A stretch of 5,475 nt of DNA from Gemmatimonadota bacterium (GTDB lineage: Bacteria > Gemmatimonadota > Gemmatimonadetes > Gemmatimonadales > GWC2-71-9), in assembly GCA_003220985.1 (NCBI GenBank), contig QHTY01000039.1, forward strand, positions 1 to 5,475, written 5' to 3'. This document shows, piece by piece, positions 1-5,475 of the stretch. Each line of letters starts with the position of its first letter. Positions within the stretch are counted from its first letter, which is position 1. Both the position numbers and the translations under genes were made by a program. The notes beneath the pieces are model-generated. The model made no database searches. It saw only the letters and a list, made by a program, of their open reading frames with translations, and was not told the origin of the DNA.

Positions 1-2
1 CC

Positions 3-446
3 ATGGTGGACGGCAGGGCGCTGCCGTGTTGCGCGGACTCGTCCGGGGGCCACGAGGTCAGCCTAACGGGCGGCACGCTCCAGTTCTACGCTCCGGCAAC
101 CTACACGGATACGGTCTACACACCGGCCGGCGCAATGGCCCGGGAATGCGTGCAGGGGGTTCCCAGCGGCGCGTACATCGCTCTCAACGGTCTCGTGACC
201 CTGCCCGACGGCACCTCATATCTGCTCTTCGGGTGCTCGGCGGGGACGTATGTGCTCGTCGTTACCCGGCAGCCGTTCGCCGTGGAGGACACGGTGTCCG
301 AGGGAGCGTATTCCTGGAAGCGGGATACCCTCACCCTCGTGGACTCGGGCGATCCGCGGCGCTTCCACACGTCCCTGGCGGGCGCGATGGTCACGGTGTC
401 GGCTCCGGATCACCAGTACGTATTCGAGGCGGTGCGGCGGTACTGA
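3..446 (+). CDS. Unrecognised beta-rich, probably exported protein (C-terminal part, 5' end outside window)
   Basis: I do not recognise a named family. The readable part is 147 residues and ends in TGA at 444-446. Translation can begin at the ATG at position 3, but this Met is at the window edge, has no visible ribosome binding site, and is followed at once by folded-domain-like sequence (MVDGRALPCCAD). I infer that it is internal and that a signal peptide lies upstream. The sequence alternates short strands and turns: LTGGTLQFYA at 21-30, VTLPDGTSYLLF at 65-76, GTYVLVVTR at 81-89, GAYSWKRDTLTLV at 101-113 and QYVFEAV at 138-144. This pattern suggests a small beta-barrel or beta-sandwich, loosely lipocalin-like. 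Cysteines fall at 9, 10, 49 and 78, an even number that could form disulfides in an exported protein. It converges on the susCD operon and does not look functionally tied to it. I am fairly sure it is a real gene and unsure of its start and role. Confidence 0.65.
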   Translation: MVDGRALPCCADSSGGHEVSLTGGTLQFYAPATYTDTVYTPAGAMARECVQGVPSGAYIALNGLVTLPDGTSYLLFGCSAGTYVLVVTRQPFAVEDTVSEGAYSWKRDTLTLVDSGDPRRFHTSLAGAMVTVSAPDHQYVFEAVRRY

Positions 447-475
447 CGGAAGGCACTGGCCATCAGGAGAAGGGG

Positions 476-509
476 AAAAAACGGCGCCCGGGATTGCTCC
501 CGAGCGCCG
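476..509 (-). terminator. Intrinsic terminator of the susC-susD operon
   Basis: Read on the minus strand, a 12-bp stem (arms 509-498 and 493-482) closes a GCAA tetraloop at 497-494 of the GNRA type. Six T residues follow directly at 481-476. The only imperfect pair is a G-U wobble in minus-strand RNA. On the plus strand the same position becomes a C-A mismatch, and the downstream bases (ctctgttc) are not a T tract. The hairpin therefore fits leftward termination, 42 bases past the susD stop codon. It may act weakly on the convergent gene at 3-446, but the sequence favours the minus strand clearly. Confidence 0.9.
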
Positions 510-551
510 CTCTGTTCAGACCGTCCGGCCGTCAGCCCGTCCGACCGCCCG

Positions 552-2030
552 TCATGGGATGGCGGCGCCGCCCGGACAGCTCATGGGAATACCACCCGGA
601 TTGCCTGCGCGCGCCCGTGAGTCGCATTCTTGGTTGGGCAGCGTGCTCGCCGTGGCCACCGTGAAAGTCTGCGCCACATCCTGTGGCAGCGTCCCGAGGG
701 ACGCCAATCTCCCGAACCGGCGGTAATCCGGGTACCGCTGCGCCTCCTGATAGAGAGACAGCGTGCGTTGGAGCAGTAGCTCGGTTGTGAAGTCCGCATT
801 GTTCGCTGGAGCTGCAAACGCGACGACGGACGTGCCGCCGTTGGCGCTCCCCGACTGCAGGCGGAGCGTCGCCAGATCCGTTGTCGCCCCTGGCGTATTG
901 CCGGTAAACCACTCGGCTTCGATCCGGAGCAACATCAATTCCTCGTTCCGGATGATCGGAATCGACGTCGTCGTAGTAGCGTATGTGCATGGCCGATGCG
1001 ACGCGCTGACATTCACTTCGGACCGAGGGCTTGAAGCCGGGCAGGTGCCAACTTTCCGGCGATAGCGATCATCGGCTGCGGCACCGGCGATCGAGTCGAT
1101 CAAGGGATGCACGTACAAATCTCGCCCAGCCGATCCGGTGAACGCTACCGTGTTCGACTGATCGCCTGCCGCGGTTGAATAAACCGTGTAGATGCCGTTG
1201 TCCCGGTTTGCCGTGGTAAACGTCGCCGTCGTCGGGAACCAAGTCGCATCCAACGCGGTCAACGCGGCTGTATAGCAGGGCACACCACAGCCGATCGATC
1301 CCCGCTTGGTCTCAACGCGCGCCTTGAGCGCCCGGTTAAACTGGATGAATCCCGCGGGCGTGCTCGCATTCGTCACGCTCACGCCGAAACCGCCGTAGAT
1401 CGGGAAATAGAACGACGAGCCCGCGGCATTCAGATCCGTCATGGCTTCGTCGAGCTTGCTCGAGATCCAGTGGTACACCGAGTCCTGACTGACGATTGGG
1501 TTCACCGCGTTCACGTCATCGGTCATATCGACGACCGCGCCGATCGGGCCGCGGGCCTCAATGACGTGCAGCATATCGAGGGCGATGTACGTCTTCAAAA
1601 CGCCCCGCGCGCCCGCCTTCTCCGTGGCTAACAGTGCGCCTGCTTGATTCGGGAGGGTCGTCGTCGGCGTGGCTTCGACGATCGTCAGCGCCGCGAAGGC
1701 GTTGCGATAATTGCCGTAGCGCCCGCCCCACTGAATCCCTCCGCTGAAGGAGTTATTCTGCCGCCAGTCGCGGAAGAAACCGGTAATGAATCGGCCGTCC
1801 GTGATGAACATGTAATAATTCTCACGGCCGAAGCTTCCAAAGTCTCGAATCAGGTTGAGCCGCTGGTCGCGGTAGCTGGACATCACGCCACCCACCATGC
1901 GGCTCGTCGCCGCGCGTGGATTCGATAATGCCCCCGTCACCGTCGGGTTGTTCGGGTTGGTCAGATCCAGGTTGCAGCCAGCCAGCGTGACGGCGGCCAC
2001 CGTCGCGAGGCTCGCAAAAATGCGTCGCAT
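552..2030 (-). CDS. susD-like: SusD/RagB-family outer-membrane lipoprotein
   Basis: This is a 492-residue nutrient-binding lipoprotein, close to the usual 450-600 residues of the family. In known systems SusD is a lipid-anchored lid over the SusC barrel that captures substrate before TonB-driven import. The N-terminus MRRIFASLATVAAVTLAGC is a lipoprotein signal with lipobox LAGC and acylated Cys19. The mature part starts NLDLTNPNNP, typical of SusD proteins. Near the C-terminus are the conserved helices NEELMLLRIEAEW (362-374) and QRTLSLYQEAQRYPDYRRFG (421-440), the latter matching the family's R-x(n)-E-x-x-R-x-x-D-x-R-R-F-G pattern. In-frame starts exist upstream (GTG at 2090, ATG at 2081). 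I chose the ATG at 2028-2030 because it follows a good ribosome binding site and places the signal peptide at the N-terminus. It lies 53 bases after the susC stop and is surely cotranscribed with it. Besides Cys19 there are six cysteines in three near pairs: 248/252, 330/348 and 469/485. The substrate cannot be inferred. Confidence 0.93.
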   Translation of the reverse strand: MRRIFASLATVAAVTLAGCNLDLTNPNNPTVTGALSNPRAATSRMVGGVMSSYRDQRLNLIRDFGSFGRENYYMFITDGRFITGFFRDWRQNNSFSGGIQWGGRYGNYRNAFAALTIVEATPTTTLPNQAGALLATEKAGARGVLKTYIALDMLHVIEARGPIGAVVDMTDDVNAVNPIVSQDSVYHWISSKLDEAMTDLNAAGSSFYFPIYGGFGVSVTNASTPAGFIQFNRALKARVETKRGSIGCGVPCYTAALTALDATWFPTTATFTTANRDNGIYTVYSTAAGDQSNTVAFTGSAGRDLYVHPLIDSIAGAAADDRYRRKVGTCPASSPRSEVNVSASHRPCTYATTTTSIPIIRNEELMLLRIEAEWFTGNTPGATTDLATLRLQSGSANGGTSVVAFAAPANNADFTTELLLQRTLSLYQEAQRYPDYRRFGRLASLGTLPQDVAQTFTVATASTLPNQECDSRARAGNPGGIPMSCPGGAAIP

Positions 2031-2034
2031 AGTG

Positions 2035-2048
2035 GTCCTCTCCAGGAC
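2035..2048 (-). promoter_or_regulatory. susD ribosome binding site within a small hairpin
   Basis: On the minus strand the bases just before the susD ATG read GTCCT-GGAG-AGGAC, a perfect 5-bp stem whose four-base loop is the Shine-Dalgarno core GGAG (2043-2040). The purine run GGAGAGGA (2043-2036) ends five bases before the ATG. This supports the start at 2030 over the upstream GTG and ATG. Whether the hairpin forms and affects translation of susD relative to susC is inference. Confidence 0.6.
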
Positions 2049-2083
2049 AATGGGTTGAGATCCGTTAGTGTCGGGTCGCATGG

Positions 2084-5000
2084 TTACCACCCCACGTCCA
2101 CGGATAGATAGAACTGGCGGTTCGACGGGAACGGCGCGAGATCGATGAACCGGTTCAGGTTCGTCGCGCCGAAGTTGTTGAACTCCGGATCGAAGCTCCA
2201 GTAGTTCGTCAGCTTGATCAGATTCCGCGCCTGGAACGCGATCCGCAGCGAGCGCGCCCGGAAGTACCGCGTCCAGCTTTCCGGAGCCTCGTAGCTCAGC
2301 GACACGTCACGCAGCGTCACGTTCGTCGCCGACTCGAGGTAGGCACGGACGTCACCGCCGCCGGCCCACGAGTCGTAGCGGAAGTTGCCGGCGGTGTAGC
2401 CTGCTGGGATGTTGGTCAAGTCCCATCCGTCCCCGAAGTTCTTGCGGGTAATCGGATCATCGTAATCGCGCGACGTGCCGCCCTCGTCCCACAGGGTCCG
2501 TGTCATGTCGGCGACCAGGCCACCCTGCCGCCAATCGACGTTCGCCGCCACCGTCAGCCGCTTCCACCGGAACGAACCCGAGAACGCCATCATAAAGTCG
2601 GGATTGGCGTCGCCGGCAACGGTATCGCGGAAGGTCGCGACGGCGCCGGGATTTGTCACGACCGAACCGGCGGGGAGAATGTTCCCGCTGGCATCGAGCG
2701 GGACATTGCCCCAGATCCAGGTGGTCCGGCCGCCGAGGCTAATGAAGTTCCGCCCGAACGCGGCGCCGAACGAGCCCGGCGCGGGGAACCGCGGCACATT
2801 CGCGGGCAGGTTCTCGATCGTCTGCTTGTTCTTCGAGAACGAGGCCCGGAGGTTCAGGTCCATGTCTCGGCTTTGCATCGCGGCCGCGTTCAACGAAGCC
2901 TCGAAGCCCTGCGTCCGCAGCTCACCACCGTTAATGATAATGTTTGTCAGACCGCCGGACGGAATTGTGGCCGGCTGCAGCAGCAGATCGCTAATCCGCT
3001 TGTTATAGTACGTGCCCTCGAATGCCAGGCGCCGATTGAGGAAGAAGACGTCCGAGCCCGCTTCCCACTCATTCGAGGTCTCGGGCGTGATGTTGGGATT
3101 GCCGAGGACCCCCGCCTGCACCAGCGTGAGCGAGCCACCGATATTCGTGCCGGCGTTGAAGACGACGTCGCGGTCGCCATACCGCGGCCGGTTACCGGTC
3201 TTTCCGAAGCCGCCGCGAATTTTGACCTCGTTGACCGCGTTGCCGAGGTCGGTGAACCGGTAGGAGCCGGAGACGTGTGGAAACACGTTGCGCTTGTTGC
3301 GGTCACCATTGGCGGAAGAACGGTCCGCCCGAATGCCCGCGAGGAGCGTCAACCGCTGGTTGAGCGCGACAAACTGCTCATCGGCGAAGAACGCATCGTC
3401 GCGGAAATTGTTGATGACGTCCGACTCCTCGAGCACGGCGCCGCTGACCGTCGTCTCGACTCCGGGCAACATGCCGCGCGCCCGTGTGCGCGTGACGCGC
3501 ACCGCCTGCGTTTCGTAGTCGAATCCGGCCGTCGTCGTGAGCCCGATGTCGGTCGAGGGCTGATAGTTCCACGTGCCGTTCAGCACGATGTTGTAATTGA
3601 AGACGTTGCCTTCCGTCCGGACCGCGCGGCCGGAGAAGCCGTCGCTCGCAACCGGACTCTCATACTGCAGGAATGGCGGAGAAAACAGATCGCCCGAGAT
3701 CTGCGCGCGGTCGAAACCGCCCGTGGCGGTCACCGAGACCTGATGCTGCTCTTTGTTCAACGCCGACCACGTGGTGCTCAGGTTGCCGATCTGCCGGAAC
3801 GTCAGCTCGTTCAGCCGGAGATAGCGGAAGGTTTCGAACGGATTGGAGACCGTACTGCCGCCACCGTTGAACGGATTCCGGATGTACGTCCCGTTCGCGT
3901 CGACGGAGTCGAGATTGATGACGCCGGGCGTATAGGCAAAGCAATAAATGGGCGACGTGCAGGTGTTGTCGTTATTCGACAGCCCGCGATTGTTGCTGTT
4001 GCGCGTAACGTTGAGCCCGACGTTGACCTTGACTTTGCCATCGACCAGCGATTGATCGATGTTGGTCCGGAGCGCATACAGCCGGGCGCCCGTGTTCATC
4101 GCCGTGCCCTCTTCGTTCTTTGCGGTGAGGTTTACGAAGTACTGTGTCGCCGCCGACCCGCCGTTGAAGCTGCCGGTGACCTCGTAGGACGGCGCGCCAT
4201 TGCTATACAGCTCCTTCTGATAATCGTGGGTGAATGGAATCACCCCACTTGGATATAGCGTGTTCAGAACGGCGGTGTCCTCGGGAGAGTTGCCGTTTCC
4301 ATAGGGCAACGACCAGACCTGCTGATTACTGGTGAATTGCCGCGTGCCGAGGAGTCGGTAGGCGACGCTGCGGCCGAGGCGGCTCGACAGATTGAACTGC
4401 GGCGCCCCGCCGGTGCCCGCGCCCCGCTTCGTCCGGATCACGATCACGCCGTTCGTCGCGCGCGAGCCGTACATCGCGGTCGCCGCGGCGGACTTGAGGA
4501 CTTCGACCGACGCGATCTCCTGCATGTTCAAGTCGGCGAGCCGGTTCACGAGCGCGTCCTGACTGCTCCCGATGCCCGCCGCCGTGGTGCGGGCGCCGGC
4601 GCCCGTCACCGAGTTGGCGCCGTCGGAGACGGCGTCGTTGGAGATGATCACGCCGTCGACGACGAAGAGCGGCTGGCCGGCACCGAGAATCGACGTGATG
4701 CCGCGGATCTGCACCTGACCGCCGCCGCCGGGCGCGCCGCTGTTCATCGAGATGATGGCGCCGGGAACCTTGCCCTGCAGCGCCTGCTCCAGCGCTTCCG
4801 CGGGAGCCCGGTTCAGCTCGTCACTCGAGACCTGCACCGGTGCCGTGGTCGCGTTACGGCGCTCGATCGTCGTCGCCTGTCCGGTGACGACCACCGCTTC
4901 GAGCTTGAACGGATCCTCGTCGAGCGCGATGGTCACGCTGTTCTGCGACGCGGGCACAGCCACTTCCTTGCGCTGGTACCCGATCGCGCGCACCAGCAGG

Positions 5001-5224
5001 CGGACGTCGCCGGTGCCGACGTTGATGGTGAAGTTCCCATCGGCGCCCGACTGCGCGACGCCCTTGCCGCCCATCTCGACGATGGTGGCGCCGAGGACGG
5101 GCGTCTCGCCTAACGCGCGCGTGACTTTGCCCGTCACCTGACGGGCCGTCGCTTGCGCGGGGACCGCCCTTGGGATCAGGCACAAAGCCAAAAGCGCTGG
5201 TACGAACGCTAACGTTCTGCGCAT
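2084..5224 (-). CDS. susC-like: SusC/RagA-family TonB-dependent outer-membrane transporter
   Basis: This complete protein of 1046 residues imports a bound nutrient across the outer membrane using energy from TonB, in complex with the adjacent SusD-like lid. The signal peptide is MRRTLAFVPALLALCLIPRAVPA with probable cleavage before Q24. Residues about 28-105 form a carboxypeptidase-regulatory-like domain (VTGKVTRALGETPVLGATI, then DGNFTINV). A TonB-box-like stretch EAVVVTG lies at 109-115. The plug domain spans about 122-268 and includes the SusC signature FVVDGVI (187-193) and the closing segment EVLKSAAATAMYGSRATNGV (241-260), followed by IVIRTKRG. The remainder, about 275-1046, is the beta-barrel and ends NRQFYLSVDVGW, with a terminal Trp where Phe is commoner. 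No STN domain is present, so FecA-type signalling is unlikely. The first Met (5222-5224) carries the signal peptide and is preceded by AAAGG and AGG purine tracts at 5239-5231. Mature cysteines are only Cys422 and Cys428. The substrate is unknown: no degradative enzyme lies nearby. Confidence 0.96.
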   Translation of the reverse strand: MRRTLAFVPALLALCLIPRAVPAQATARQVTGKVTRALGETPVLGATIVEMGGKGVAQSGADGNFTINVGTGDVRLLVRAIGYQRKEVAVPASQNSVTIALDEDPFKLEAVVVTGQATTIERRNATTAPVQVSSDELNRAPAEALEQALQGKVPGAIISMNSGAPGGGGQVQIRGITSILGAGQPLFVVDGVIISNDAVSDGANSVTGAGARTTAAGIGSSQDALVNRLADLNMQEIASVEVLKSAAATAMYGSRATNGVIVIRTKRGAGTGGAPQFNLSSRLGRSVAYRLLGTRQFTSNQQVWSLPYGNGNSPEDTAVLNTLYPSGVIPFTHDYQKELYSNGAPSYEVTGSFNGGSAATQYFVNLTAKNEEGTAMNTGARLYALRTNIDQSLVDGKVKVNVGLNVTRNSNNRGLSNNDNTCTSPIYCFAYTPGVINLDSVDANGTYIRNPFNGGGSTVSNPFETFRYLRLNELTFRQIGNLSTTWSALNKEQHQVSVTATGGFDRAQISGDLFSPPFLQYESPVASDGFSGRAVRTEGNVFNYNIVLNGTWNYQPSTDIGLTTTAGFDYETQAVRVTRTRARGMLPGVETTVSGAVLEESDVINNFRDDAFFADEQFVALNQRLTLLAGIRADRSSANGDRNKRNVFPHVSGSYRFTDLGNAVNEVKIRGGFGKTGNRPRYGDRDVVFNAGTNIGGSLTLVQAGVLGNPNITPETSNEWEAGSDVFFLNRRLAFEGTYYNKRISDLLLQPATIPSGGLTNIIINGGELRTQGFEASLNAAAMQSRDMDLNLRASFSKNKQTIENLPANVPRFPAPGSFGAAFGRNFISLGGRTTWIWGNVPLDASGNILPAGSVVTNPGAVATFRDTVAGDANPDFMMAFSGSFRWKRLTVAANVDWRQGGLVADMTRTLWDEGGTSRDYDDPITRKNFGDGWDLTNIPAGYTAGNFRYDSWAGGGDVRAYLESATNVTLRDVSLSYEAPESWTRYFRARSLRIAFQARNLIKLTNYWSFDPEFNNFGATNLNRFIDLAPFPSNRQFYLSVDVGW

Positions 5225-5273
5225 GCCTGGCCTGCCTTTCTTGGTTGGATGCTGCTGGTAAAACTGCCGCGCA

Positions 5274-5302
5274 AATATGGCGGCGGTTCAGAGACCCCAC
5301 AA
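5274..5302 (-). promoter_or_regulatory. Weak candidate sigma70-type promoter for susC-susD
   Basis: In the 91-base gap between the upstream gene and susC, the minus strand contains TTGTGG (5302-5297), a 17-base spacer and CATATT (5279-5274). They match the TTGACA and TATAAT consensus at three and four of six positions, with ideal spacing. Transcription would start near 5267, leaving a leader of about 43 bases. The match is weak, and promoter rules in the inferred phylum are poorly known. Readthrough from the upstream gene is an equally good explanation for susC expression. Confidence 0.25.
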
Positions 5303-5315
5303 CCGCTAGGGTTCT

Positions 5316-5474
5316 TCATTGCGACGCCCTCCGTTTCGGAGTACCACGCTTCGTCCAAATCAGAATCACGCCGCAACCGCTGCCCCGTCGCTGAAACTGC
5401 GGCGGGGCGCTAAACAGATTCGAGTAAACCTCGATGCCGAGGATCTCACTGGGGACGACGGGCACCGACTGGGT
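5316..5474 (-). CDS. C-terminal end of a TonB-receptor plug-like protein (5' part outside window)
   Basis: A reading frame enters from the right edge and runs 52 residues to a TGA at 5318-5316. It has no start codon in the window, so it is a 3' fragment of a longer gene. The segment GIEVYSNLFSAPPQFQRRGS (13-32), followed by GCGVILIWTKR, aligns by eye with the end of the plug domain of the neighbouring SusC (VEVLKSAAATAMYGSRATNG, then VIVIRTKRG). Both share the Val/Ile-Glu-Val start, the Gly-rich turn and the hydrophobic strand ending W/R-T-K-R. The protein then stops after a short basic tail (GTPKRRASQ), exactly where a beta-barrel would begin. I infer a carboxypeptidase-regulatory-like plus plug protein without a barrel, probably periplasmic or outer-membrane associated. 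It lies 91 bases upstream of susC in the same direction and may share its transcript. It could instead be a truncated receptor, which the window cannot exclude. Confidence 0.65.
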   Translation of the reverse strand, partial: TQSVPVVPSEILGIEVYSNLFSAPPQFQRRGSGCGVILIWTKRGTPKRRASQ

Positions 5475-5475
5475 T

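Noticed and set aside
26..664. Alternative plus-strand frames overlapping the left gene and running through the terminator into susD
   Set aside because: Their products are Arg/Pro/Gly-rich with no domain pattern, they cross a strong terminator hairpin, and they conflict with the more protein-like frame at 3-446 and with susD.
2031..2090. Longer susD start at GTG 2090 or ATG 2081, overlapping or abutting the susC stop
   Set aside because: Either would put 17-20 hydrophilic residues before the lipoprotein signal peptide and ignore the strong ribosome binding site before the ATG at 2030.
2873..4258. Plus-strand open frame of 461 codons opposite susC
   Set aside because: Its codons lie exactly opposite the susC codons, where a GC-rich gene that rarely uses TTA, CTA or TCA leaves the complementary frame open. 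The translation is Arg/Val/Asp-rich without any recognisable domain, while susC is unambiguous.
4337..5113. Plus-strand open frame of 258 codons opposite the susC N-terminal region
   Set aside because: It is in the same complementary register as the previous case, with a low-complexity Arg/Ala/Asp/His-rich product. It is a by-product of the susC codon use.
5225..5319. Possible small minus-strand gene starting at the ATG that overlaps the stop of the plug-like gene (5319)
   Set aside because: The frame runs only about 35 codons and ends just inside the susC coding region. It has no domain-like sequence and no clear ribosome binding site.
1..5475. CRISPR array, insertion sequence, tRNA or rRNA
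   Set aside because: I found no regularly spaced long repeats, transposase-like protein, terminal inverted repeats or tRNA/rRNA-like segments on either strand.

Overview
The window is GC-rich and carries a SusC/SusD-type outer-membrane nutrient uptake pair. The style of the proteins points to a Gemmatimonadota bacterium or a close relative: a SusC signal peptide ending VPAQ, a SusD mature start rich in N-P-N-N-P, and high GC in families best known from AT-richer Bacteroidota. This assignment rests on protein style only, because no marker gene is present.

Layout, left to right. Positions 1-446 (+) hold the 3' part of an unrecognised, beta-rich and probably exported protein whose beginning is cut by the window edge. 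Positions 447-551 separate two convergent genes and contain a strong intrinsic terminator pointing leftward, closing the minus-strand operon. Positions 552-2030 (-) encode a SusD/RagB-like lipoprotein. Positions 2084-5224 (-) encode a complete SusC/RagA-like TonB-dependent transporter. Positions 5225-5315 are a short intergenic gap with a weak candidate promoter and small inverted repeats. Positions 5316-5474 (-) hold the C-terminal 52 residues of another gene. Its last strands resemble the end of a TonB-receptor plug domain, but it stops where a beta-barrel should begin.

The minus-strand genes read from right to left: plug-like protein, susC, susD, terminator. In the known SusCD arrangement the SusC barrel sits in the outer membrane, SusD is a lipid-anchored lid that captures substrate, and TonB supplies energy for import. 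No glycoside hydrolase, peptidase or regulator lies within the window, so the substrate cannot be assigned. The SusC protein has a carboxypeptidase-regulatory-like N-terminal domain but no STN domain, so it gives no sign of direct anti-sigma-factor signalling.

I see no mobile element, CRISPR array, tRNA or rRNA. The window is mostly an ordinary SusCD locus. The points most worth a second look are the apparent barrel-less plug protein upstream, the Shine-Dalgarno sequence of susD displayed in a hairpin loop, and the strictly paired cysteines of both transport proteins.
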